A DNA stretch of 64,000 bases from Phytophthora hibernalis (GCA_012656075.1 JAAKBF010000105.1:124001-188000), one strand, 5' to 3'. Positions 32,693-46,079 are shown, counted from the stretch's first letter. Notes: generated by a model not told the origin, from the sequence alone. Translations and numbers: made by a program.

Positions 32693-33246
32693 CTATTTGC
32701 GAGTTTCGAGCGCCTTGGTCATGGTTGTGAGCTGTTCGAGGGCCTGCGATGGAGGTGAATGGTTAGACGATGGTAATTCTTACACAGACTATAGTCGCTT
32801 ACCATTGCGTAACATTGCGTCACGACCAGATAGTCTTGAGCCTCGAGAGAGGTTGGTAAACTGTCGCCTGCTCTACACGTAGGAATTCATAAAGGTTGTA
32901 AGGTTTGGACCATGTGATAGCATGGGTATGCGTACGTACGTGTGAAGCAAGCGCTCGATGTGCTCCAGTTGCCGAAGAGATGTTTGGTAGGTTGCTACTG
33001 GTTTGGTCTGGAGGTTGCTGCTGGTTGGACGGGGTGTCTGCAGACTTCGCAGCCGAATGTCGAATCTCTCTTGCTCGTGGGAAAGCCACTGCTCCTGCAC
33101 TTGCCGAAGTTCTCTATCCATTGCTTGAGAGATATCTTGACTTGGCCGAACTTCTACGCAATTTATATCCTGTCCAAGTGTATTCGCATTGTCTGGCGTT
33201 TGATTTCGCTCCAGCACACTTGGTGCACCGTAATCCGTCTGCCGTT
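32693..33246 (-). CDS. Small alpha-helical protein of unknown function (3' exons)
   Basis: Three exons join in phase: about 33246-32940 (RELRQVQEQWLSHEQERFD ... RQLEHIERLLHT), 32872-32803 (LEAQDYLVVTQCYAM) and 32743-32693 (ALEQLTTMTKALETRK, stop). Introns are 67 and 59 bp with GT..AG. The product is largely helical and charged, typical of a small coiled-coil complex subunit, but I do not recognise the family. The first exon or exons and the start codon lie upstream (an acceptor gcag is at about 33247) and were not resolved. It is divergent to TAF2, whose start is 461 bp away. Confidence 0.5.
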
Positions 33247-33706
33247 AGAACAAAACTTGTTAGCATTTCCAGATTGGTAAGCTTGCCACACGTGCTGTCC
33301 GTACCAGGGGTATCATTCGATCCACTGCGAGCTTTTACTGGCACGAGGGAAGCTAGAACGCGCCGACAACGATATTCCCTCGAGTTTGTCATCTATCGCA
33401 GCACACTTCATGTCGTGAACGACTATGTGTCGGCTAGCTATAAAAGCAAGTCTATTCGAGGACGATTCATTCTGTCGTCGAGCCTGCCACATCGCATTTC
33501 GAACCACGGAGCTTACCTATAGAGCTTGTCTTCACACAGACCGATAGTGCTGAACCACCATGCATCATAGCTTGCTGTTCCTTACGTTGCTCATCTTTTA
33601 CGTTGCACTTAGCATAGCGCAACTCAACTCGTCTTATGTGGGCCACACCCACCTTTTTCAATCCTCTGTCACTTCCTATTTTGCTGCCCAGTGGGAAGTC
33701 GCCATC

Positions 33707-36700
33707 ATGATCGGAGACTTCGAGTACTTACAGCAGCGCGTGGCGCTCCAGGTGGACGTCATGCGGCGCCACGTGTCGGGCGTGGCCGAGGTGGTGCTGG
33801 CGCCCAGAGCCGCTGAGTTGCGTGTGGTGCGCCTTCACGCGCGTCAGTTGCGCGTGCGATCGGTGCACATCGATGGCGTGCAGGCCAACTTCGAGCAACT
33901 TAACTTCTTAGGCGAGGTCGTGGACGAGAGTTACCGGGACCTGGCCACGTTCGACTTGTTCTACCGAGGCGCCATCGTCGCGTCTAAAGAGGGAGAACTC
34001 ATCGTGGAAATTCCGAGGGACGTGTCGTTCCAGGAGGACGAGGAAGACGCCGACGACTCGAGCAACTTAAGCGACCATCAAGATGATAAAGACGAAAATG
34101 ACGAAGAGACAGAAGTTGGTACTCAAAAAGAACAAAAGTTGGTACTGGATGACTGGGACCTGGATCGGCTTCCTAAGAGCTCTACAGGCTACCAACCGGT
34201 GGTAGTGAGGGTCGAGTACGATATTGACGAGCCTAGTGGTGGTCTGAGGTTTGTACTACCAGATGAACAGTACCAACCCAAGAGAAGTCCCCATATGTAC
34301 ACTTATTGTGGACCTTTTGGTGGTCTTTGTGACGGAGCCCGTTCCTGGATGCCGTGCAGAGACACACTGAGAGACGCCTGCACGTTCCGTATTGAGTTGA
34401 CAGTGCCTGACTGGTGTGTGGCCGTGTGCAGCGGCCAAATGGTGCAGCAGGTGCTGAAGCCAGAGGTGGACGCGGACGGAGTGCAGTGGCGCACGTTCCG
34501 CTACGTGGTGAACCCCAAGACCAACTGCTCGTCTATTGGGTTTGCAGTGGGACCTTTTAGGCTTTACGTGCCGCCCGAGATGCCTCGAATGACGCACTTT
34601 GCATTGCCAGAGTGCTTTGAAGACCTCGTGCACTGCACGTCCAAGCTGGCGTCAGCCATGACGTACTTTGAGCGAGCGCTGGGGGCCTCGTACCCGTTTA
34701 AGACGTACCAGCAAGTGTTTGTGGAGGACCTACCGGATCAACTGCAGTACATTGCAGGAGGAGCCGTCTTGGACCAGAATCTGCTACACGGACCGCGGAT
34801 TATTGATCGTGAACTGCCGTCGCATTTGGCACAGGTGAAGGCGCTTGCTGGTAGCTGGATTGGCGGTGCAGTTGGAATTCAGAGCACCAAGGACGCCTGG
34901 GTGCTGATTGGTGTCATTGGCCACCTGGTGAACACGTACGTTCGCTCGATTTACGGTGAGGAGGAGTATGGATATCGCATCCAGTTAGCAATGGATGCAC
35001 TGACAACCATTGAGCTTACGACCGACCAGCAGTCTCCCGCGCTGCACTCTTCCGAAGTGGACGTCTATTCTGAATATGACCCGCTGTCGTTGACATTGCT
35101 CGAGGTGAAGGCCCCGCTTGTGCTCCACATGATTGAACAGCGCGTGGGCCCAAAGCATTTAAGCATCGCTATCCAGCGTGCTGTATCTGGCGGAGGCGCA
35201 GGAGCAAGTAACGGCGCGAGTGCAGCTGGCGATGCACCTGCACCTAATGGTGATGGAAACAAAGATGAAGAGGCAAGCAAGACTAACGACGACAAGAAGA
35301 ATGGTGGACGTGATGGTGATGATGATGGAGGTGATACCGGTGGTGAAAGTGCGAATGCTGGTGCACTTGGAAAACCTTCAGGGGACTCAACTCCATCTGA
35401 GCCTTTGACGACCTTATCGTTCCTAAAGACGGTGAAAACAATCGCAGGTGCTTCGGGCCAGGACCTCACGAAGGCGTTTCTGACTTCGTGGATTGTAGAG
35501 CCTGGAATGCCCTTTTCACGGTCGGGTACTGGTACAACCGTAAGCAGACCCAAGCAGAAGTGGTCTTGCAGCAGGAAATTCCTCCTGGTGGAAAGCTTTA
35601 TACTGGTCCGATTTCCATCACGATTGTCGAAGATACGAGTGAGTACAGCTATCAGAAACGCATTGAACACAAGCGTCACAAGTTTGACTTTCCGTGCCAC
35701 TCGAAGGTTCGAAAGAAACGACGAAAGCGCCAGGGACTTGCAGATCCGGACGATTCAGTATCCGTTGGTGGTCCGGGTATGGGTCTGAATGATACACCTG
35801 TATTCTGGGTGAAGATCGACACAGGTTGCGCGTGGTTAAGGCATGTAGTAATGCACCAACCTGACTTCAACTGGATGGAGCAGCTTCTGTCTGACAAAAA
35901 GGTCGGCTCGCGTGTGCACGCTGCTCGTGCGTTAGCATTGTTTCATAGGCCGCATGAGAAGCCCAATGTGATGTCGTGCAGAGTGCTCACCGAGTGCATG
36001 AGCGGTCTCACAACTCATTCCAGACGGCTGCGTGCCGAAGCTGCTCAATCGCTCGGTATCTGGCAGTCAATTCACGCGCCTCTCACAAACGCAAACACAC
36101 AGCTCCCGATTTGGAAGGCTATGCACAACCTATTCCGCATTTTCAAGGAGCATTTCTTCGACCGGGTCACGGATATGCCGTTGCCCAACTACTTCCTGCC
36201 GTCCGGTGGAAGGGTTATTCTAGAAGCTCTGGGGGCACAGGAGGCGTCGATTTCCAGTAAACAGATTCAGGTCCAGGACTATGCTGCCGGAGAGTACGAA
36301 ATCAAAAAGAGTATTCCGAAGGCACTAGCAATGGTCCGGGCGCAGAATAGCAAGTCACCCCCAGAGATCGAGACTTTCCTGCTGCAGCTGCTTACCGAGA
36401 ACGACAACTCGAAGAACTACGTGGAAATGGGTGACCAATCGCAAGTGGCTGATGACTGCTACTACATTGGTAACCTGGTGCTGTCGTTGTCAGTGCTAAG
36501 CCTCGACCAGCCTGCACGAGCGGACGATGGAGATTTTCTTGTCGTGCGCGAAATTCTGCGCTATCTCCACTATGACCAAGTCCAGCCCAGCTACAACAAA
36601 ACTATCACGATATGCTGTCTTGAGGCACTGTGTAACCTTGTGCTTGCCGGGCGGTGCGAGGAGAAGCTGGTGAACTTCCATTCATTCGCTTCACCAAAGC

Positions 36701-37593
36701 ACTCCAACCTGGTGCGCAAGGCTGCGATCGAAAGTATCCTTCGATTGTATTTCGCTGAGGATCCTAACGGACCGAGTAGTGGAGACAGCAATCCGTCTTC
36801 CATGGCCCTAGGTTTTCGAGTATGCACCAAAAGCCTAGTAACAGAGCCAAGACCAAGAGCTCGTCCTCCTTGCTCTCGAATTCGTATGGCGCCACGGCGG
36901 CTATGTTGTGGCTCTGTGGGTTGCTGAAGGCAGAGCAGTCTCCCGGAATTCGCTTGTTTGCTGTTCAGGTGTGCCTGAACTGTATGCGCGGATTCCCACC
37001 TGGAGTTGGAAAAGAAGTGCTGGCGACGTGGGATCACAGCTACACGCTGGGTGTGATGAATTATATTGAAATGAAGGAGCCAACGTCGTTCGTTCTCAAG
37101 AGCCCGGAGAAGGACAAGATATTGACGTTGTTCGATCGCCCCAACCTGAGCAAACTTCGCGGCGACAGCAGCTCGGCCAAACGTATCGTAGAGGAGTTGT
37201 GGAGCTTGATGAACTCGACCGCCGCGATGGATCAGAGGCTACGCGTGGCGCTCATTGTCCTGTACAGAAAGGTATGGGGAGACTACTCCTATCTCTGTGG
37301 CGCACATCGTTCAAGACAAGCCTGCGAACTGGGCTGGTGGCTACGAGAGCCTCCGGCTCATGATGGAGGACAGCAAGAACCGAATGATGATGAATGGAGG
37401 CCGTGGTGGCAATACCGCAGGACTCAACGGTTCTGACGGCAACAATGGACTCGGTAGGAAGACCGACGATGACCGTAAGCGCGGGTTCTCATCGGTGGCC
37501 AGCAGTCCTGCCGATGCCGCGCTGGAGCAGTTTCGTGGCAAGAAGTTCAAGTTCAAAATGGGCGACACCACGTTCCGGTCCCACAAGCTGTAA
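33707..37593 (+). CDS. TAF2: TFIID subunit TAF2, three frame breaks
   Basis: TAF2 is an inactive M1-aminopeptidase-fold subunit of TFIID that helps bind the core-promoter initiator. Start at MIGDFEYLQQRV (33707), because M1-like N-terminal strands begin directly after it; the longer open frame from 33560 adds a hydrophobic stretch that does not belong. The M1-like N-domain runs to about 34.6 kb (SPHMYTYCGPFGG, WMPCRDTLRDACTF; the latter replaces the exopeptidase motifs). The zinc motif HExxH is absent, as expected: the position reads IGVIGHLVNTYVRSIYGEEEYG. A Gly/Asp-rich insert sits at 35.2-35.4 kb, followed by HEAT-like repeats (36-37.2 kb). Frame changes near 35.5, 36.81 and 37.27 kb join the pieces; the last looks like an extra G in gggg. 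Confidence 0.85.
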
Positions 37594-37734
37594 GTCGTGA
37601 AGACGCATCCAAGGCTAGCAAGCACGTGAATACACAAACGCACTTGTAGTGTTGCCGATGAGTATTTACTTGATGTTTGATTTGAGCGTGGCCATCTATG
37701 CCAGCGACGTTCCCTGTGTTCACTTCCTCTTTGC

Positions 37735-40700
37735 TCAGTAATAGTTATTCCGAATGTACTGGTCGGATGTGCGGCGATTGCGCGCGACCTCGTTTGCCAG
37801 CTGGTGGTTCGCGTACAATGCCTGCAGGGCCTTCATGCGCTTGGCGTTCAGGTACAGCGGCCGTCCGCGACGTACGTTGATATCTTCTTCCCCAAACATG
37901 TCGAGATACGGCGAGCCGAAGTAAGAGCTTCGCGGGCCGAACACAAGCAGCACGGACGACGACCTCATGAGGAAGAAGAGACCAACTCCAGCGCCGCATG
38001 TGATGGCGTGGTGTGTACAGGCACCCATGCCGTCACTGCGTCTCCTGCAGCACTCTGTACCTGCGCACAGAACCTGTTCACAAACCAGGCAAATAGCTGG
38101 GTTCTCAACCGTCTTCCACGTCTGCTTGCACTTGCTTTTGCCCAGCACCTCCGAGTGTAGATCCGTGTACGAGGATGCTAGCTTCACCAGCCGAATGTTC
38201 GCAAAGTGGAACAGGTCCTTGTGCTGCTGCGCGTCCAGTTCTAGACGGACGGGCAGCGCCGGTATCTCCCGCAGGTTGCTGCGAGCAACCAGCGCTTCCT
38301 CGTCGCTGTATTGTCACCCCGTTTTTCCTCCGTCAAGATAACTTCCCGAAGTGCGTCAACAAGTGGGTCAACGAGACCGTGCTGATTGTAGCGCATCTGT
38401 ACTTCTTCAGACACAGCCGCACTTGTAGGCCGAACACGAAGCTCTCGTGCAGCTCGCACGAGATAATCAACAAGAGCCTCATCCTCTAACAGCTGGGTAA
38501 TCCTCGGCAAACCGAGTTGCTGGCACATGTCGTGATAGTTAGTGCTGAGACGCAGAGAGCTCACAAAGTTGGCACTCCATGATGCGTCAGGGTCCTGCTC
38601 GCCTCGGAAGAACGCACGGCACAAGAGTGTAACCTGCCGCATAAATGCCAAGCACGACGACTTAAACAGCAACTGGAGCTGACGTCCTTGTGGACGTCGA
38701 CGTGAAGAAGCTGCCTCATTTTCGTCGCCTTGCTCAGTGTTTGCAGCGATATCCACGCCAGCTTCCAGTGCGAGACGCTCCATGAGCGACTCGAGTCCAC
38801 GTTGCATGTCCTCCATTTGTTCGGGAGATGCGTCATCACGCGTGGGGCGACGTCTCGCCTCCGTTTCATTCTCCTCGAGGCAATCGTCTTCGTCTTCGGC
38901 TTCTGTTTGGGCGAGCTGGATGAGCACTTGGCCCATGTGCAAAACACATAGAGATCGGATGGTGAGCAAAATATCCGCCTTCGTCGTCAGCATACTGCTG
39001 CAGATCGCCACACAGAGGTAAAACAAATCCTGGCCCAGTATAGGCTGGCCCAGCTGCAGCGGCGGCCCCTGGGGTAATGTCTGCAACCATTGCTCAGGCG
39101 AGAGACTAAGACGAAGGTTTTGTGCGATGGGAAAACACATACTTGAGTAAAACCCTCGTCGACGGTTTGTGAAGAGCAACGAAACGCGCCTCAGCGAGCG
39201 AAGCAACACGTTCAGTTTGCTGTCATCCTTGGGAGTAAACTGATCCAGCTGCGGGTCCAACGCTTCCGGAAGCGAAACAGCTAGCCGGGTTTTTAAACAA
39301 GGCACAGCTGGATTCAGAATGGACGTGATTCGCAACGATGAAAACGAAGACGCAGCAGTCGAAGGACCCGTACTGCCACTAGTCCGAGGCGCAGAATTCG
39401 CTCGAGAGTTGCCTCCTTTCTTCCCATTCCGTGACGAAGATGCATTCATCTCAAGGAGTAGACGGCAGATGAGATGCCGCTAAGCTGAGCGCTCGTTATC
39501 GTCAAAGCAACAGACGACCAGATTAAATGCGTCAGTTGAGGACCAGTAGAGAAAAATCCTTTCTTGATGGCAGCCATTGCAGTTGCCAAATGGGCCATTT
39601 CCGGCTGAAAGCGTAGCATTGCCTCCAGGAACGACACCGCAAATTGATTCATAGCGCGAATATCATCTTGGCGTCGCAAGCGAGTGCTTTCATCCGCACC
39701 CTCTTCATCATCGCTCATACTTTCACCTTCAGGCCACAACGATTCTAACCGAGTGGGAAGACCATCCGATAACCAAGACAGAATACTCGATGTGTCTTGT
39801 TTGGCTTGGAAAGCACGCTCCATGGCATCCCGGTCGCGTTGCTGATCAGCCAAAGTCAATGGGGAACAAATGGGCAGGCACGGCACTAGCATAGAGCTAA
39901 GCGCTTGGCACAGCGGACACAGGAACTCGCCAAAGTGCGCATCGAATGCGATGTTTGTCTGGCTGTGCTCCAGGTTAAACCGAGACTGCGCCCTCACCGA
40001 CTCGAAGTATTTCTGCCAGCAGTGTAGGTGCACAGCGTGACCACACAACGACAAATGAATTTGCGGTGGAAACACGGTCGCTACCGTAGCAGATGAAGAA
40101 AAAGTGTTGCTGCTGTCACTGCTACTTGCTGCGTCCGCCGCTGCAGTTTCCACATCACCGGGGAGGTTTTCCCGGGCGTGTGCATTAACCCGACTCATTT
40201 GCGCATGGCCAATGTACATGATTGGCTCGTCCTTCTCTTTCTGCGAGCAAATAATACAGTCTGGTGGTGGCGGTGGTCGATACACAATCGTATGCCCAGG
40301 AAGTCCGGGATCGCTTGAAGAGTCCATACCAACCTTAACTCCAGACCCAGATCCACTCGAGTCTTCGTCGTCCTCATTCTCATCATCCATTTCAGCGAAG
40401 GCATTTGATTGCGCGAACGCCTTTGGCGTGCCATCATCGCCTCGATAGCGCGTTGCTGGTGAAGTTTCTTGAGCTGCGCCTTGGACATTCCATTCTGAGC
40501 TACCATCTCCTCATGCTTCTTCATACCACTCCAGACCTTAAGCTCAATGTAGGCATGGATGACGCGATCCAGTGCTGCCAGCTCATGCAGGATCCAGTAA
40601 ATAGCCGAGACCGTCGACTTAGACGTTTCGAAGTCGTGCTTTACCATATCCTTCGAAAACGCCACGAGCAACGCAATAATACTCAGATCCATCACTTCGC

Positions 40701-43700
40701 CCTGGTCGCTCTGATCACTATCACTGCTCATTTGCACATCGCCATCCTCGTTGGACATCTGTTGCCTCTTCACACGCTTTTTGCCACGAGAAGCAGTATC
40801 GGGTTCTTCAAATATTTCGGGACCACTGCGCAGCAGTGCTAGCGTCTGACGCCTCTTGCTCTCAGACAAAATAACCTCATTTTGTTGAGGAAGAGTTGAG
40901 CCCCCAGCACCACGCTTCAGCACAAGAACCACCAAGTTAATCACGTGAATTGTTCGCAATATTACCATGACGTTGGTCCTTTTGACACCAGGAGTAGAGC
41001 TCGTTTCTTCGCAAGGAGCATCCGCAGGGCAGTTAGCGTCTTCCAGAACAAGCCGCAAAACGTTTAATAGACCCTTTTCGAGTACAAGGAAGCGGACCGT
41101 GCTTAATGATAAATGAGGAGGTGGCACCTGAGCTACCAATGGAATCGGTGTATCCTCGACCTTCCACGTCTTAAACAATGCCTCCTGTCGCGCAAACTGC
41201 GCTTTCTCGTGACTGGAGCGGCTCAAGTGATAGAAGGACGGGTCATACTCTTTGTAGTAGTCCTTCTTCAAAATATACTTCGTGGGTTCCATTCCGCCGT
41301 CTCCCATGCTATCATCACCAGCTCCATCGCCAAGAGGAGCAACCATGACAGATCGCTTAACCTGTTCATCAGCCACTTCCTCCAATATACGTTCGAGTCG
41401 CGTAAGGTGTTGCTTCTCCTGGCGAGCAGAAATACCGCCAAAAGGTGTTGAAACAACGAACGTGGTCTGATCCAGCAGTTCCGACAGTCTGCACGGGTGT
41501 TGGCTTAGCCGATGGATGATCTCGCGTCGCAGCACCGTATCTCGTTGTTCAATGGCATCCAACGGCGGTGTGAGCTCAGTCACAATCCAGATAAGTTGCA
41601 ACAACGCGGCCTCCAACACGCCAACAAGTTTTTCATCCTCGGCTCCACTGGAAAGGGCCTCGCGAGCAGAAATACCAGAACTCTCGTCGCTAGCGTTGCG
41701 GACGTTTGCCCACGTAAGAAGCCACTCGGACAGGCCAAAACGATCGAAAAGATAGTTAGGAATTTGGGGAACCCCACAATTGTCGCGCTCACTTGCACGA
41801 GAAACAGATCTAGATCTCGCAGCTCACTGCACCACGGCGGACTTGTGTAGTTAAGCATCTGCCGCTGCATGTTTTGACCATTACGGATCCAGAGCCCACA
41901 ACTAATCTGCGCACAGAGCACCAGAGAGCGAAGCGGATATTCCATCATTCCATATACCAGCATTGTTTTCTTGTGGCGTACAAATTCATTCTGCTTCTCT
42001 CCCTCCCTCCCGCTTAACTGAAGCACTTTCTCCATGGATTTTTCAAGAAGTACACCCCAATTCGTGACCCATGGGACTGCACTTCCTGGCGCCGGTGGTG
42101 GACCGTAGTAAAGGCTTTCGATGAGGAAGCTGGCCAGCAGACCATGGAGTGGATAATGGAAGGACACTGGTTGTGTAGACACGTCATATTTGACGATCCT
42201 CTCCGTAGCCGGTGACCCCATCAGCCTACCGCATGGTGGTGTATAGAGCTGCAACCGAGTTGTGGCAATACCGGCACGGTCCAACTGATCCCAGAAGCCT
42301 TCGAGCATGTTAAACACCATGCGCTTGCGGTCCTGGTTGCGAGATTCTGTGTCTGTAACCTCATGATAGCGAAGACCCTTCGATATAAATGTAAGGATCT
42401 TGCTCACATTGGCGTGGAAAGCAAACGCTGTAAGCCACGACTGCGTCTCGTACGTCACATGTGCACGGCCATCCTGTATCCGGACCTGTGGATCTAAGCC
42501 CTGAATTTCTGCAAGTGCATCGAGCCACTTGTCTAGTAGATCGGAACGAAGGAGTAAGGCACTCGACATGGCGGGAATGCCTAATACATAACCAAAATTT
42601 TCAATCACAAAGTGATACCGCTTAAATTTAAGCAGCGGATGATCGCAGTCCAGGGTGTGATGAACTCCTTGGTGCTGATGTGGCGGTAGCGTCGGAGCAC
42701 GTGCCATCTCAAGAGCCGTGTTGATAGTATCCAGCAGCATGTCCAACAGACCAAGATTCGCCAAGTGGTGAACAATGGATGGCGTAGTAAGTATCTGCAC
42801 TCCGTACTGAAAGAGTGATTCTTCCCGTGTGCCCACCCCACAAAAGTACTTGAGCATCATGCGGTTGTAAACTTTCAGGAAAACAATCGAAAACTGAAGC
42901 TTGGGGTCCTTGTCGCCTTGCAGCTTTAAATACAATTCGTACAGCTCCAGAACGATATCCTTGCGGAAGTACGGATCTGAAAGGAACATCACCTGAATGG
43001 GCTCCTTACTCTGACCCTCAGTCGTAGCGAAGAGCTTGTCGCAGAACAGCACGTGCAGTTGTTTGACTGCGAACAAATCACCTTCACCCACTGCGTCACC
43101 CGCAATAAAACGTCCTCGTCATGAATAAATTCGTCCTGTACAACACACACATGCCACCCCTCACTCTTCAGCGCCTGCATGAGCGTCAGCGCATCCCGCA
43201 GCGTCACACTCCGCGCCACAATCTCCGACCCATTCGAGTCGATCGCACGCACAAGGTCCTCGGCTCTCGGAATGTGTTTCTGCGACAGCGAGCGGATCAA
43301 GTCCTCGTCCGAGTGGACATCGTCATTGCAGATCCGCACGTGGAATTGCTTCTCAGCCTTCTGCACGTCCTCCAAGCTATATCCACGTTCATGCATATCC
43401 CCTCTCAGCTGCTGCAGCGTCTGTCTCCCTGAGCGTCCACACACTCGGCGTCAAACACCTGCATCGACCGTTTGGCCATTTCCACACAAAGTCCACAATT
43501 GCTTCAAACAGCGCGTCGGTTACGGCCACAATCTCCTCTGGCAACAACCCGGCGCTTTCACTATTGGCCACGTCTCCATCCCTCTGTCCGTGGTTGACAC
43601 AGAAGCCTTCAGGCGCCCAAGCCTCGCTGTCCCCGCAGTCGCACACGCCACCGGGGCTCGTGCGGTGAAAAAGACGTCGTGGCCCTCGTGGTTGCCGTCC

Positions 43701-44089
43701 TGGAAGCACTTGAGGCACAGCACGCACGTCTCATCACTCTGACACGTCTTGCAGTTGAACACGATGTCGTTGCGCTGGAAGAGGTAGCCACAGAGCACTT
43801 GGCGCTGCTGCGGGGCTTGAACTGCTCGAAAACGCCTCGCGCGTCACAGGGGAAGGTGACCATCACTCTGCTGCTCCAGGTCGGCGTGGGCCAATAGAAT
43901 GGCGTCCAGGAAGGCCGCGACGTGCTCCAGAGGCACTGAATTAGCGTTATTTCCGTCTTCCTGCGTCTCTGGAAGCCGCAATTGCTGAAGTAAGCGCGGC
44001 ATCAGGTCGTGGCAGATGCTGGACACGCTCTGCGCTCGCAGGAAGCGCCGCAGCGCTGCTGGTTGTGTGGGAACCGTGAACGCTGACAT
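37735..44089 (-). CDS. E3 ubiquitin ligase of the N-end rule pathway (UBR1/UBR2-type), multiple frame breaks
   Basis: About 2,100 residues from the ATG at 44089. Domains in order: helical N-terminus; UBR box zinc finger at about 43.8-43.58 kb (CKTCQSDETCVLCLKCFQDG, CDCGDSEAW, FCVNHG), which binds basic N-terminal residues; ClpS-like N-domain at about 43.37-43.1 kb (FHVRICNDDVHSDEDLI) for bulky hydrophobic N-termini; long helical scaffold 43.0-40.4 kb; RING-H2 at about 40.27-39.88 kb (CIICSQKEKDE, LCGHAVHLHCW, CPLCQ); and a C-terminal cap domain with a Cys-rich motif (CLVCEQVLCAGTECC) ending IRNNYY. This set is diagnostic of UBR1/2 (yeast Ubr1). Seven or eight frame changes separate intact-looking blocks (for example near 43.85, 43.44, 43.09, 41.6, 40.38, 39.45 and 38.27 kb); I read these as consensus errors because every domain is conserved. 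Confidence 0.88.
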
Positions 44090-44933
44090 GGCTACACTTG
44101 GACGAAGATTATGAGCCTTAGAGCGGGAATTGCGCGATGTGAGCGGGACGAGCAGATAGAGGAGACGACCACGTGTGTGATGTCAGCGTATGCACTGCGA
44201 AGAGGCGGGTTGGCGGCCGCGACGAGCAGAGAGAGACGCCGCCCCGAGCCGTGTGTGCAAGTCTACAGCGGAAGAACTTTGGGGAGTGGTGTGGCCACAC
44301 TAAATGGTTTAGAAAAGGTACATGTAATGTTTTCGAACATACCGGTTTTTAAGGTGTGAAAGTTGTAGAAATACCGTAACGACTTTGAAGAGGATACAGC
44401 CAAGCTGTTGTGGCGACTTGGATACTGTGCAATATGGGTTCTCAATGCCAGGCACACTGACTTGTGTCCACATTTTGGCTTTAGACTACTCGGACAATAA
44501 TATTAGTGTTAGGCTAACACTGTTAATGGCGAAAGATCATTTTCGATTGACTCAGCGAGCCAACTTTTCGAAAAGCGTCTGGTACATCTTTTTGTTAGAT
44601 GTTTCTTGCATCTGGACCACCGAGGGAACGCCGTGTAGAAGCTTGTTGTGAGACGTGCTTGCACTCATGCTTGAATGGAAATGGCAGATTTCCTTGGATA
44701 CCGGACTAAAATACGTCAATCCTGTATCATCGGAGAAATGCGTAACACACGTACACGGAGATTATGCTGTATACACTATACTAGCAATATAATAGTGCAG
44801 CTGAAAGGAAAACGTGTGGTGATCGACCGCCGTGGACTTTAAATCGCTCCTTCACGTCGTGACAGCAACAACAATTCGCAGGCCGGTTGGTGCGTTGCTG
44901 TATACTTCGAAGTATACTTGAAGAAGTGCAGTT
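44090..44933. other. Intergenic with a degenerate gene fragment and a palindrome
   Basis: Upstream region of the UBR gene. It contains a decayed copy of part of the kinase/2H-phosphoesterase gene at about 44365-44475 and the 12-bp palindrome tacttcgaagta at 44903-44914, extended to 16 bp (tatacttcgaagtata, 44901-44916), just after the PEX14 stop. Confidence 0.5.
44365..44475 (+). pseudogene. Fragment copied from the kinase/2H-phosphoesterase gene
   Basis: Matches 49060-49175 over about 100 bp with substitutions and small indels: gatacagcca.g.tgttgtgg, then gtgcaa.atggg/attct.aatgccaggcac. It is open in no long frame and has no flanking gene parts, so it is a dispersed fragment. Confidence 0.7.
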
Positions 44934-45976
44934 TTATTGAGTCGCAAACAAGATGCGATAGCTTCGAGCGGTCGATAGTTCTTCATCAAACTGGCAGCTC
45001 TGAAACAACTCGGTGATTTCTGCAGAACTCATATTGGTTTGGTCTCGGACAGCACTGCGTCCCTCCACCACATCTTCATCTCTCTGTTCGGAAGGCTCGG
45101 TTCGCCGCTTCTTTTCGGGGTCAGCAGCACTATTCATGCTCTTGGCCCGCTCCAAAGCACCATCTTTATCCGTAGCCGCCTCTAATCTGTCCGACACACT
45201 CGCTTCAACAGGCCGCAGCACGATGGGCATCTCCTTAGCCACTTCCACAACCTTCTTCACTACTGTCGGGCGGAGGTACGTGTCTACCACCGCACTCTTG
45301 AGCTCCAACAGCTCGTACTGCAGCGCCTGCAGCTCGAGTCCCCGTGTAAACTGCGTCGCAGGCGAGTTCGTCTTCTTCGCCACAGCTTCCCTGGTCGCAG
45401 CGTGTTGCGCCGCAGAATACCTGTTCACCCGCGCGCTCAGCAGCTCCGCCGCCTGGTTATACTGCGTCTGCTGGTGCGTCACGACAGCTAGCAGCGCCTC
45501 CACTTTAGTGCTCATACGCTTCTTCCGCTGCAGTTTGTGTGTATCGTGTGTGATGGCCAACTGTTGCGCTTTCCTCTTCTTAAACTGCACGTAACCGTAG
45601 CTCAGCAGCGCCAGCAGCAGTGTCACCACTCCGTACTTCTTCACGATGAACTTGAGCAACTTAAACGGCGAGGAAGCAGCAGAAGAGGAGGAAATTGACC
45701 CTCTAACACCTGGAGACCGCGCGTTTCAGCCGTGCGTTGTACCAGCTGAGCGAGGCCGTTGCGGCGCTCCAGACTCTTGAGACACTGCGTGATTTCCTCC
45801 GGGGACAGACCCTGGGCATACAGAATGGGAGGTTAAGTAGAGGGTTACATATGGGTTATGGAGGGTTACACCACCTTCTTCTCCAGGAAATCCACGCGCT
45901 GGGCGAGGGACAAGGCGCGCACAGTCGGATGCAGAAGGAACTCCTCGCACTTATTCAATAGCCCTGGAGTTGCCAT
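44934..45976 (-). CDS. PEX14: Peroxisomal membrane docking protein PEX14
   Basis: PEX14 is the membrane part of the docking complex for PTS receptors. Exon 1, 45976-45875, and exon 2 from 45811 (63-bp intron) give the N-terminal helical domain (FLLHPTVRALSLAQRVDFLEKK then GLSPEEITQCL), which is the PEX14 domain binding WxxxF motifs of PEX5. After a Ser-rich linker comes one membrane segment (GVVTLLLALLSYGYVQF), then a coiled coil and a charged tail. One base seems missing near 45.72 kb between the N-domain and the linker. It is head-to-head with the lysine-rich gene, the start codons being 103 bp apart, suggesting a shared bidirectional promoter. Confidence 0.85.
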
Positions 45977-46079
45977 GGCAAAAGCTGCAATGAAGCTGAC
46001 GTGAACACAAAAGGAATGTGGTGTGCGTGCACATAACTTGAAGAGACGGAGTGGTGGTCTCCATTGCAGGGAAAGCACG
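45977..46079. promoter_or_regulatory. Compact bidirectional promoter region
   Basis: Only 103 bp separate the start codons of PEX14 (-) and the lysine-rich gene (+), so both 5' regions must lie here. No clear core-promoter motif was identified. Confidence 0.5.

Noticed and set aside
33560..33706. N-terminal extension of TAF2 with a hydrophobic, signal-like stretch
   Set aside because: TAF2 is nuclear; M1-like sequence begins right after the internal ATG at 33707, and the region lies in the divergent promoter.
37735..44089. UBR ligase as a pseudogene
   Set aside because: All zinc ligands and domains are conserved despite many frame changes, and other essential genes show the same pattern; sequence error is likelier.
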